Source of the DNA: Enterococcus gilvus ATCC BAA-350
GTDB taxonomy: Bacteria > Bacillota > Bacilli > Lactobacillales > Enterococcaceae
Direction of reading: 5' to 3'
DNA length: 64,000 nt
NCBI RefSeq assembly: GCF_000407545.1
Contig: NZ_ASWH01000001.1
Location: 2,963,501 to 3,027,500 of the forward strand
In this document: piece after piece, positions 56,404 through 64,000 of the stretch
How positions within the stretch are numbered: position 1 is the stretch's first letter
Layout: each line of letters starts with the position of its first letter
Program-made: the position numbers and the translations under genes
Notes under the pieces: model-generated
What the model was told of the DNA's origin: nothing
The model's database searches: none
Seen by the model: the letters and a program-made list of their open reading frames with translations, nothing else

Positions 56404-57357
56404 TTGGCAACAAAAGAAAAAGTCTTGGCCTTTTTAAAAGCTGAAAATGCTGTGTTATCTGGCGAAGCGTTGGCTCAAGAATTAGGCGTCTCTCGCACAG
56501 CGATTTGGAAAGCCATTAAAGAATTAGAAAAAAAAGGATACCAAATCCAACACTTAGGCAATGGGTACCGGTATCGTCCTTCTGATATTTTGGATGCAAA
56601 AGAAATCCAGGAAAATATTTATCCTCCGATGAAAGTGTCTGTGCTAGAAACTTCAGCGTCAACAATGAAAGATGCGCAGCTGGCTGTGGTTGAAGGAAAA
56701 AAAACACCTCTATTGATCGTAGCGGATATGCAAGAAGCTCCTCACGGCCGTTTCAACCGCCCCTTTTTTGCAGCGAAACAACAAGGGATCTATATGAGTT
56801 TGTTATTGGAGCCAAAAGAGCAATTGCAAGAACTGCCGCAATATACCCTCTTAATGGCCGTTGCCGTGGCTGAAGCGATCGATGAATTATTAGGCGTGGA
56901 CAGCCAGATCAAATGGGTCAATGATATCTATTTGAATCATAAAAAAGTAGCGGGGATTCTTTCAGAAGCAATGACGGATATCGAAACAAATTCCTTAAAG
57001 CATATCATTATCGGCATGGGGATCAATTTTTCAATTCCACAAGAAAACTACCCTGCAGCACTACAAGAGAAAGCAACCTCCCTCTTTCCAACAGGCGAGG
57101 CAAGTGCGACACGAAACCAGTTGATTGTCCTGATCTGGAATCGATTCTTTGAATTACTAGCAGAACCAAGCACGTATTTAGCTTCTTATCGAAAAAAATC
57201 TTTCGTACTTGGGAAAAAAGTCACGTTTAAACGCAAGGACCGCACCTATTTGGGAACAGCGGTTGCCATTACTGACACTGGCGAATTAGTCGTTGATCTA
57301 GGAAACGAACACCTTTCTCTTTCCTCTGGAGAGATCAGCTTAAGCTCGATTCAATAA
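56404..57357 (+). CDS. birA: Biotin-protein ligase and biotin operon repressor
   Basis: This 317-residue protein has an N-terminal HTH (about 1-60: SGEALAQELGVSRTAIWKAIKELEKKGY), a catalytic domain with the loop APHGRFNRPFF (the lactic-acid-bacterial variant of GRGRxxR) and KWVNDIYL, and a C-terminal SH3-like domain. It makes biotinyl-AMP, loads carboxylase carrier proteins and represses biotin uptake genes. The start is TTG at 56404 behind GAAGAAGG. It stands alone between terminators. Confidence 0.94.
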   Translation: MATKEKVLAFLKAENAVLSGEALAQELGVSRTAIWKAIKELEKKGYQIQHLGNGYRYRPSDILDAKEIQENIYPPMKVSVLETSASTMKDAQLAVVEGKKTPLLIVADMQEAPHGRFNRPFFAAKQQGIYMSLLLEPKEQLQELPQYTLLMAVAVAEAIDELLGVDSQIKWVNDIYLNHKKVAGILSEAMTDIETNSLKHIIIGMGINFSIPQENYPAALQEKATSLFPTGEASATRNQLIVLIWNRFFELLAEPSTYLASYRKKSFVLGKKVTFKRKDRTYLGTAVAITDTGELVVDLGNEHLSLSSGEISLSSIQ

Positions 57358-57387
57358 AAAAATGTGCCCATTCGGACACATTTTTTT
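57356..57387. terminator. Bidirectional terminator between birA and gor
   Basis: AAATGTG-CC pairs with GG-CACATTT around ATTC with one bulged pair, flanked by A and T runs. The two genes converge on it. Confidence 0.85.
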
Positions 57388-57389
57388 AT

Positions 57390-58739
57390 TTATCTCATAG
57401 TTACAAATTCTTCGCTGCCTGTTGGGTGAATCGCAACTGTATCATCAAAGTCTTTCTTCGTAGCACCCATCTTAATAGCTACAGCAAATCCCTGCAGCAT
57501 CTCATCAACACCGATACCAATAGCATGCAGTCCGATTATTTTTTCTTCTTCACCAAGACAGACCAATTTCATCTCACACTTTTGACGGTACTCGCTTAGC
57601 GCAAAATACATTGGGGTAAAACGTGAGTGGTACGTCTTGATAGTATCTTTTCCATGGCGCTTAATCGCCTCTTCTTCCGTCAACCCGATCGTTGCGATCG
57701 TTGGATGTGTAAAAATCACCGTTGGAACATTTTCATAATCCAAAAACTCTTCTGATTTACCGTTGAAGATTCGTTCAGACAAACGACGGCCTGCTGCAAT
57801 CGCCACTGGCGTCAAGTCAATCTTACCAATCACATCCCCAACAGCATAAACGCCTTCACTCGTTGTATTTTGGAATTTATCGACGATGACAAACCCTTTT
57901 TCATTTAACGTCACCGATGTATTTTCCAGTCCTAATTTATCCGTGTTTGGCAACCGCCCTCCGGCAAACAAGACCTTGTCTCCTGTTAAAGTATTTCCGT
58001 TCTCAAAATACACAGTATATGTTCCATCGGCATTTTGTTTGATTTCTTTGGCTACATGATGATCATACAGCTTCATTTTATTGTCGCGATAAATCTCGAC
58101 CAAATTATCTGCAAGCATAGTATCGAATGTTCGCAACGGACGACGATGACGAAAGGCCCAATGGACTTGCGTGCCCATCCCTTGCAAAACGCCACTCAGC
58201 TCTGCTGCAATATATCCTGCACCTAGAACAACGACTTCTTTCGGTTGTTCTGTCAATTCAAAGAATCCATTGGAATCAATCGCAAATTCACCACCAGGTA
58301 TTTGCATTTGACTCGGACGACCGCCAGTGGCAATCAAAATATTAGCCGCCGTATACTCCGTTCCATTAACGCTAACAATGTGGTCCGATTTAAACGTAGC
58401 ATACCCTTCAATTCGCTCAACATGGTTACTATCCAACCCACGATAATAAGCCCCATGTAAGAAGTCAATATACTTTTCGCGACGTTCAACCAACTCTTTA
58501 AAATCAAATTTTGTGACATCCGCTTGAACACCATAACTAGACGCATCTCGCTCGATCGTTTCCAGCATCGTGCTCGCCTGCCACATTACTTTTTTGGGAA
58601 CACAGCCTACGTTGACACACGTTCCGCCAATTTTATTTCCTTCAATCAACAGTACCTTTGCGCCGTGCATCCCCGCACGATTTGCCGAAGCGATACCGCC
58701 GCTTCCGCCACCAACTACAATGTAATCATATTCTTTCAT
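57390..58739 (-). CDS. gor: Glutathione-disulfide reductase
   Basis: This 449-residue FAD enzyme has the redox pair Cys41/Cys46 in [13 protein letters not shown], the NADPH domain [17 protein letters not shown] with the Arg-rich [10 protein letters not shown] that selects NADPH in glutathione reductases, and the catalytic HPTGSEE (His438, Glu443) at the C-terminus. It regenerates GSH from GSSG. GshF is not in the window. Together with dps, msrA and the NADH-oxidase-like protein it adds to oxidative-stress defence. The spacer 58740-58880 shows no feature beyond AT-rich sequence. Confidence 0.94.
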   Translation of the reverse strand: MKEYDYIVVGGGSGGIASANRAGMHGAKVLLIEGNKIGGTCVNVGCVPKKVMWQASTMLETIERDASSYGVQADVTKFDFKELVERREKYIDFLHGAYYRGLDSNHVERIEGYATFKSDHIVSVNGTEYTAANILIATGGRPSQMQIPGGEFAIDSNGFFELTEQPKEVVVLGAGYIAAELSGVLQGMGTQVHWAFRHRRPLRTFDTMLADNLVEIYRDNKMKLYDHHVAKEIKQNADGTYTVYFENGNTLTGDKVLFAGGRLPNTDKLGLENTSVTLNEKGFVIVDKFQNTTSEGVYAVGDVIGKIDLTPVAIAAGRRLSERIFNGKSEEFLDYENVPTVIFTHPTIATIGLTEEEAIKRHGKDTIKTYHSRFTPMYFALSEYRQKCEMKLVCLGEEEKIIGLHAIGIGVDEMLQGFAVAIKMGATKKDFDDTVAIHPTGSEEFVTMR

Positions 58740-58883
58740 TCATCTGCCTCCTAGTTAGCATGAATTGCTTAGTTATACTATGTAAATTAAAAAAATGACC
58801 TGATTAATTTAGACTCAATACATCCATTTTAATACATTCTTGGAAAAAAGATTTACTTTTTGCCCTGATGATAGAAATTCATT

Positions 58884-58917
58884 AAAAAAAGACTGAGAAA
58901 TTCTCAATCTTTTTTCT
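58884..58917 (-). terminator. Terminator overlapping the end of trhP2
   Basis: AAGATTGAGAA pairs with TTCTCAGTCTT (one G-T pair) and is followed by a T run on the minus strand. The stop codon of trhP2 lies within the stem. Confidence 0.75.
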
Positions 58918-60145
58918 TACGAATCATATCTCCTGGGTGTACAGGTTGAGCAACAGGCATCGTCAATACCATCATAGGATTTGGTGCTCGGTCGATCCTT
59001 TCACCCTCATCATTCTTCATTTCCGTCACTGTTTGTTCAAAATGATGGAATTTTGGCCCATAAAATTCAATTTCATCGCCTACTCTAAAGTGATTACGTT
59101 GACGTACGGTGGCAATACCACTCTTTTCATCATAGCTTAATACTTCACCGATAAATTTATAAACAGGGATTTTTCGACGCGGGCCAAAAAGCTGTTCATT
59201 TTCTGTGGGAACATGATAATAAAATCCTGTAGACAACTCCCGTTGCGCGACCTTCCATAATTCATCGATCCATTCTTGTTTGCAGACATAATTTTCCGGG
59301 TCCGCAATGTAGCTGTCTACAGCCGCCTTATAGACATTCGCTACTGTGGAAACATAATGGATGGATTTCATCCGCCCTTCAATCTTCAAGCTGTCCACAC
59401 CGTTTTCAATCAAGTCAGGGATATGCTCGATCATTGACATATCTACCGCGCTCATTGAAAACTCTTCCGTCACGTCTCCATTTTCTGTCAGTGACCGATG
59501 TTCTTGTGCAAACGGCATATCAAACAATTCATATTTCCAGCGGCACGATTGCGAACAGCCGCCGCGGTTGGCATCACGCATCGACATATGGTTAGATAGC
59601 GTGCAACGACCTGAATAGGAAATGCACATTGCACCATGAATGAAAGCTTCAATTTGAATGTCTGTATTGCGACGAATTTCCGCCAGCTCTTCCATGGATA
59701 CTTCACGCGCCAAGACCACGCGTTCCAATCCTTCATTTTGCCAAAATTTCAATGTTTCTGCATTTGTTGCTGACGCTTGAGTCGATAAATGGATCTCTAG
59801 ACCTGGAGCTTCACTGGCACAAATCTCAATTAACGCCGGATCAGAAATAATCACTGCTGAGATGCCGATATCGCGCAGCTTCTTAAAAAATGCTCCCGCG
59901 CCTTCTTCATTTCCTTCGTGCGTCACCATATTGGCAGCTACATATACTTTTGCCCCATAGTGATTGGCAAAAGCTACACCTTCCTCCATTTCTTCAAATG
60001 AGAAGTTGCCTGCTCGAGAGCGCAAGCCGTAAGCATCTCCGCCAATATACACGGCATCTGCGCCATAGTGAATCGCCGTTTTCAATTTTTCCAAAGTTCC
60101 AGCAGGTGCTAAAACCTCTGGACGTTTCAAAGTTCTCTTTGTCAT
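58904..60145 (-). CDS. trhP2: U32-family tRNA uridine-34 hydroxylation protein, large subunit
   Basis: This 413-residue U32 peptidase-like protein has RPEVLAPAGTLEKLKTAIHYGADAVYIGG at the N-terminus and the U32 cysteine-rich segment MCISYSGRCTLSNHM with GGCSQSCRW, likely to bind an Fe-S cluster. The Bacillus homologue (YrrO/TrhP2) acts with YrrN/TrhP1 in prephenate-dependent hydroxylation of U34 in tRNA (ho5U). The two genes here are adjacent, 13 bases apart, in the same order. The family was formerly called collagenase-like protease; protease activity is unlikely. Confidence 0.9.
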   Translation of the reverse strand: MTKRTLKRPEVLAPAGTLEKLKTAIHYGADAVYIGGDAYGLRSRAGNFSFEEMEEGVAFANHYGAKVYVAANMVTHEGNEEGAGAFFKKLRDIGISAVIISDPALIEICASEAPGLEIHLSTQASATNAETLKFWQNEGLERVVLAREVSMEELAEIRRNTDIQIEAFIHGAMCISYSGRCTLSNHMSMRDANRGGCSQSCRWKYELFDMPFAQEHRSLTENGDVTEEFSMSAVDMSMIEHIPDLIENGVDSLKIEGRMKSIHYVSTVANVYKAAVDSYIADPENYVCKQEWIDELWKVAQRELSTGFYYHVPTENEQLFGPRRKIPVYKFIGEVLSYDEKSGIATVRQRNHFRVGDEIEFYGPKFHHFEQTVTEMKNDEGERIDRAPNPMMVLTMPVAQPVHPGDMIRKKKD

Positions 60146-60158
60146 GCTGTTATTACTC

Positions 60159-61073
60159 CTATTTAATCGCTGTTGGGTCTAAATGGTAAAAACCTGTATC
60201 CATTCCTCGACCAACAGGATGATATTTTTGAATATCTTGTTGTGCAGCGGTTGCCGCTGCTTCATCCCAAGAATCCGATTCAATCGCTTTTTTCGCATGT
60301 GCAAATGTTTTTGCAATCGCAACAAAATCCGCGCCAGGTGTAAACAACCCGTCCAATTTCCAGGTCTGGTAGCCCGCTTGATTTAATTCAGCCAATTCCT
60401 TAATCAAATTTAGATCATTGTCCGCAAAAATATGTGTGCCATGCTGATCTTCATAAATAGAATAGTGCGTTTCCGTTTTTTTCGGCTCTGAAATAAACAG
60501 GCCCCGTTCTTTTGAAGAAACTTCTGTTTGGTTTGTATAATTAAAATAATTTTCCAGCAAAGGTCTTTTGGATTGATGAATGCATGTTGCGCCATAAACA
60601 AGCACTTCGACAGGAACCTCCACGTGCTGACTTAAACGCTGCATCTCTTCAAAAGGAACTTCGCGAGCGAGGATAGCCCCCACAGCACCTTTTTTCTGCC
60701 AAAAATTAATTTGTCTTGCATTCGTTACTAATGTTTCCGCGTCATAGATATAAGGCAAATCATATTCTTGAAGTAAATAAATGACACCCGTATCGCCAAC
60801 AACGACGTGATCCGGTCCGACCTCTGATAAAAAAGCTAAATATTCTGGTATTTTTTTCATCTTATCTGGATGCATAATGCCAGTTATTGCTACATTCACT
60901 TTTTTTCCTTGTGCATGGGCCATTTCAATCAACGCTCGTTGTTCTTCACGAGAAAAAGAATGCGGCAATCGCAAGCCAAAAGCTTCTTCCCCTATGTATA
61001 AAGTATCTACGCCAGCAGCTAGCAATTCTTCAGCTTGCGCCATTGATTCTGCTGTCGCAATTAATTCGATCAT
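60159..61073 (-). CDS. trhP1: U32-family tRNA uridine-34 hydroxylation protein, small subunit
   Basis: This 304-residue U32-family protein is shorter than TrhP2. It shares ELLAAGVDTLYIGEEAFGLRL and VLVYGATCIHQSKRPLLENYF, with one of the cysteine positions retained. It pairs with TrhP2 in U34 hydroxylation in B. subtilis. It is upstream of trhP2 in one operon and downstream of clpC on the same strand, but a terminator separates it from clpC. Confidence 0.87.
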   Translation of the reverse strand: MIELIATAESMAQAEELLAAGVDTLYIGEEAFGLRLPHSFSREEQRALIEMAHAQGKKVNVAITGIMHPDKMKKIPEYLAFLSEVGPDHVVVGDTGVIYLLQEYDLPYIYDAETLVTNARQINFWQKKGAVGAILAREVPFEEMQRLSQHVEVPVEVLVYGATCIHQSKRPLLENYFNYTNQTEVSSKERGLFISEPKKTETHYSIYEDQHGTHIFADNDLNLIKELAELNQAGYQTWKLDGLFTPGADFVAIAKTFAHAKKAIESDSWDEAAATAAQQDIQKYHPVGRGMDTGFYHLDPTAIK

Positions 61074-61139
61074 GGTATATCCTCCTTTTAGACTTTCTCA
61101 TACTATCATAGCTTTCAATAGTTTCCAACTGACTCCATA

Positions 61140-61174
61140 AAAAAAGAGGATAACGCCTCTGCGCTATCCTCTTT
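61140..61174 (-). terminator. Terminator of the ctsR-clpC operon
   Basis: AAAGAGGATAGCGC pairs with GCGTTATCCTCTTT (one wobble) and is followed by seven T on the minus strand, 5 bases after clpC. Confidence 0.88.
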
Positions 61175-61178
61175 GCTC

Positions 61179-63680
61179 TTAAACTTTTTCCGGTATTTTC
61201 TCTTCATTAGTATTCTTCACAGTCAGTGTGATCTTTCCCTTACTAGCACCGATCGTAACGGCGTCGCCCAATTGAATTTGACCTGACAACAATGCTTCTG
61301 CCAGTCGATCTTCAATTTCCTTTTGCAAGGCTCGACGGATTGGCCGTGCCCCATATTCAGGATCAAAACCAACTTTTCCAATCACATCATAAGCAGCAGG
61401 GGTGATTTTTACTTTGATCTCATGTTCTTTCATGCGATCTAAAACAGAACGACTCATGATTTTCACGATTTCGTGAATTTGTTCTTGGTCCAATGATTTA
61501 AAGACAACTGTTTCATCAATTCGGTTCAAGAATTCTGGACGAAAGGCTTTTTTCAATTCTTCCAAAATTCGTTTTTCCATTGCTTGATGATCTTTTGTAA
61601 TATCCTTTACATTAAAACCAACATTTTTCTCTTCACGAATTTCTGTCGCACCAATATTTGATGTCATAATTAAAATCGTGTTGCGGAAGTCCACTTTGCG
61701 ACCCTTAGAATCCGTCAAATGACCGTCATCTAAGACTTGTAATAGAATATTGAAAACATCGGGATGGGCTTTCTCTACTTCATCCAACAAAATAACGGAG
61801 TAAGGTTTTTGACGGATTTTTTCTGTCAATTGCCCGCCTTCTTCATAACCAACATACCCTGGAGGCGACCCAATTAGTCTGCTTGTGCTGTATTTTTCCA
61901 TATATTCAGACATATCGACACGAATCAACGCTTCTTCGCTACCAAACATTGCCTCTGCTAATGCTTTTGCCAACTCCGTCTTACCAACCCCTGTAGGTCC
62001 TAAGAACATAAAGGAGCCAATCGGTCGATTTGGATCTTTCAATCCGCTACGCGCCCGACGGATAGCTCTAGAAATAGCCTTAACCGCTTCTTCTTGTCCA
62101 ACGACACGTTTATGAAGAACATTCTCTAAATCTAATAGACGTTGGCTTTCTTTTTTCTCTAGTTGTTGTAATGGGACACCCGTCCATTGAGAAACTACCG
62201 CTGCTACATCCTCATCCGTTACCTGATCAATATAACCATTCTCTTGCTTAGCGGCTTTGACCTTCGCTTGTTCTAACGTCTCAGATAATTGTTTCTCCCT
62301 TAATCGTAGGCGAGCTGCTGATTCAAAATCTTGATTTTGGATCGCCTTCTCTTTTTCAATCACCAATTCTTGAACTTCTTCTTCAAGCTCTGTTAACTCG
62401 GATACTTCATCCGTAGAATCCAACCGTACTTTAGCTGAAGATTCATCCATCAGATCAATGGCCTTATCTGGCAGTTGACGTGAGTTGATGTATCGTACAG
62501 ATAATGACACCGCTGTGTGCAATGCTTCATCCGTGATTTCCACCCCATGATGCTCTTCGTAACGAGGCCGCAACCCCTTCAAGATTTCCTCTGCTTCTTC
62601 CGGTGTAGGCTCCTCGACTTGTACACGAGCAAAACGACGTTCTAAAGCAGAATCTTTTTCGATGTATTTTTGATACTCATCTAATGTAGTCGCACCAATT
62701 GTTTGTAGTTCTCCGCGAGCAAGCGCAGGTTTTAAAATATTAGATGCATCAATAGCACCTTCTGCCCCGCCAGCACCGATTAATGTATGCAATTCATCAA
62801 TAAATAAAATGATTTGTCCATCATGATAAATCTCATCAATCACTTTTTTCAAGCGATCTTCAAATTCTCCACGATATTTCGTACCAGCAACTAAGGCACC
62901 CATATCCAACATCATCAATCGTTTCTCTCGCATATCCTCTGGAACATCTCCGGTAATGATCCGTTGCGCCAGACCTTCAACAATAGCCGTTTTCCCTACA
63001 CCGGGTTCACCAACTAACACAGGATTATTTTTTGTACGACGGCTCAAGATTTGAACGACACGTCGCACTTCCCCATCTCTTCCTACTACAGGGTCCAAGC
63101 GTTTTTCCCGCGCCAATTTAGTTAAATCACGCGCTAAACCGTCTAAGGTTGGCGTCCCTTGAGAATTGCTTTGTTGGGTAGCTTTCGTTGGCGCTTTACG
63201 TCGGTTCCCCGCTCCTTGACCTGCATTAGATGCCTCATTTACGCCCATTTTTTTAAGCAAAAGCTGGCGCATTTTAGGTAAACTCAAACCCAGATTTACT
63301 AAGATATGCGAAGCCAATATTTCATCATCTCTTAAAAGGCCTAACAAGAGGTGTTCCGTTCCAACTAATTTAGCATTGAACCGTTTTGCCTCATCATCTG
63401 CGAAAATTAAAATTTGTTTTGCTCTAGGAGAGTAAGGTAGGTAGCCGCCTTCAGGATAAGATTTAACAGAACCATACCCCGTCATATGTTCAATTTCTTC
63501 ACGTATATCATTTTCACTCGAATTCATTTGACGCAATGTTTTGCCTGCAATTCCTTGCTGCTCAATCACTAACGCTAACAATAGATGCTCCGATCCAACC
63601 GAGCGATGTTTAAAGTATTTCGCCTCTTGCTGCGCGATTGCTAATACTGCTTTTGCACGTTCTGTGTACAGCTGGTCCAT
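61179..63680 (-). CDS. clpC: ATP-dependent chaperone/protease regulator ClpC
   Basis: This 833-residue Hsp100 protein has two N-terminal Clp repeats (about 1-145), a first AAA+ module ([24 protein letters not shown]), the UVR/middle domain ([13 protein letters not shown]), and a second AAA+ module ([27 protein letters not shown]). It unfolds substrates for ClpP or refolds aggregates. ATG at 63680 follows AAGGAG by 8 bases; a GTG three codons upstream has no spacing. It follows ctsR after 5 bases. The canonical ctsR-mcsA-mcsB-clpC order is missing mcsA and mcsB, as is usual in this lineage. Confidence 0.96.
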   Translation of the reverse strand: MDQLYTERAKAVLAIAQQEAKYFKHRSVGSEHLLLALVIEQQGIAGKTLRQMNSSENDIREEIEHMTGYGSVKSYPEGGYLPYSPRAKQILIFADDEAKRFNAKLVGTEHLLLGLLRDDEILASHILVNLGLSLPKMRQLLLKKMGVNEASNAGQGAGNRRKAPTKATQQSNSQGTPTLDGLARDLTKLAREKRLDPVVGRDGEVRRVVQILSRRTKNNPVLVGEPGVGKTAIVEGLAQRIITGDVPEDMREKRLMMLDMGALVAGTKYRGEFEDRLKKVIDEIYHDGQIILFIDELHTLIGAGGAEGAIDASNILKPALARGELQTIGATTLDEYQKYIEKDSALERRFARVQVEEPTPEEAEEILKGLRPRYEEHHGVEITDEALHTAVSLSVRYINSRQLPDKAIDLMDESSAKVRLDSTDEVSELTELEEEVQELVIEKEKAIQNQDFESAARLRLREKQLSETLEQAKVKAAKQENGYIDQVTDEDVAAVVSQWTGVPLQQLEKKESQRLLDLENVLHKRVVGQEEAVKAISRAIRRARSGLKDPNRPIGSFMFLGPTGVGKTELAKALAEAMFGSEEALIRVDMSEYMEKYSTSRLIGSPPGYVGYEEGGQLTEKIRQKPYSVILLDEVEKAHPDVFNILLQVLDDGHLTDSKGRKVDFRNTILIMTSNIGATEIREEKNVGFNVKDITKDHQAMEKRILEELKKAFRPEFLNRIDETVVFKSLDQEQIHEIVKIMSRSVLDRMKEHEIKVKITPAAYDVIGKVGFDPEYGARPIRRALQKEIEDRLAEALLSGQIQLGDAVTIGASKGKITLTVKNTNEEKIPEKV

Positions 63681-63685
63681 ATCCC

Positions 63686-64000
63686 TCACTCCTTTTTCTC
63701 ATAACTTAAACGTTCCAAAAATCCATGAAGAATCCTTGAGCGTAGTCTATTTTCAATCTGACTGATACCAAGTACATTCTTCGATACCGAACTTAACATC
63801 AAATTACCTTCATTTTCTGTAATAATCTCTTCTTCAAATAGCTTCTGAATGATTCCAAAAGCATTTGCTTCGGAAATTTCACTTCCAAAAGAATCCATCA
63901 ATTGCTCTAAAAAATAATGCTGATCAGAAATCTTAACTTTGCTGATTCGAATATAGCCTCCACCGCCGCGCTTGCTCTCAACTAAATACCCTCGTTGAAA
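63686..64000 (-). CDS. ctsR: Transcriptional repressor CtsR, 5' part outside the window
   Basis: The 104 C-terminal residues are present, from GYLVESKRGGGGYIRI (the conserved glycine-rich wing that senses heat and contacts DNA) to RLSYEKKE. CtsR represses clp genes by binding a direct heptad repeat, which would lie upstream beyond base 64000. The frame is open to the window edge. It is directly followed by clpC, the normal arrangement. Confidence 0.93.
   Translation of the reverse strand, partial: FQRGYLVESKRGGGGYIRISKVKISDQHYFLEQLMDSFGSEISEANAFGIIQKLFEEEIITENEGNLMLSSVSKNVLGISQIENRLRSRILHGFLERLSYEKKE

Overview
The window reads as a chromosomal segment of a low-to-mid GC Firmicute of the Enterococcaceae, most likely an Enterococcus. 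RpoB, RpoC, L13, S9, GlpK and ClpC are of the enterococcal type. Glycerol enters through a glpK-glpO-glpF operon built on the H2O2-forming oxidase. BirA carries the HGRF variant catalytic loop, and Mga-type regulators, catabolite cre sites and an LPxTG pilin are present. I do not assign a species. No rRNA, tRNA, transposase, phage gene or CRISPR array was seen.

Layout. 1-9070: the end of an unidentified gene, an HxlR regulator divergent from an MFS exporter, the glycerol operon glpK-glpO-glpF with two cre sites upstream, and a flavoprotein/Mga-like regulator pair. 9200-12230: a thiamine salvage operon (thiW-thiM-thiE-thiD) under a TPP riboswitch that appears to act on translation. 12340-19920: a glyoxalase-fold protein, a MazG-type pyrophosphohydrolase, a second Mga-like regulator, a two-gene pilin locus, ASCH and macro-domain proteins, and a tRNA dihydrouridine synthase. 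20020-27670: a Cro-type regulator, then a complete lactate racemase island: a Crp/Fnr-type LarR-like regulator divergent from larA-larB-larC-larE-larD plus a single-protein nickel permease. 27720-31890: a MacAB-like efflux operon and rplM-rpsI. 32000-35070: argG and argH separated by an unusually structured 375-bp spacer. 35100-42080: a tagatose/fructose-type PTS operon ending in lacD, divergent from an RpiR regulator that heads a DUF1538 membrane protein/PII-like gene pair. 42130-45160: dps, a prepilin peptidase, msrA and an LCP protein. 45300-52820: rpoB-rpoC. 53190-56300: an amino-acid-type ABC transporter (TrpXYZ family) behind what looks like a leader-peptide attenuator. 56400-64000: birA, gor, the tRNA hydroxylation pair trhP1-trhP2, clpC and the 3' part of ctsR.

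How the genes fit together. The lar island is self-contained: LarB, LarC and LarE build the nickel-pincer cofactor, the NiCoT permease supplies nickel, LarD passes lactate, and LarA interconverts D- and L-lactate. The thiamine genes only salvage precursors. In the tagatose-type operon, uptake, a second phosphorylation and aldol cleavage follow one another.

The observations most worth a second look are: the Tyr/Phe-rich leader peptide and alternative hairpins upstream of the ABC transporter; the run of stem-loops ending in a terminator between argG and argH; the DUF1538/tandem-PII pair; two genes (a pilin and msrA) in which one TAA codon cuts a C-terminus still readable beyond it; and a NADH-oxidase-like flavoprotein with glycine at the redox cysteine position. 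Many start codons were moved downstream from the longest frame on the basis of Shine-Dalgarno spacing; the reasons are given per gene.
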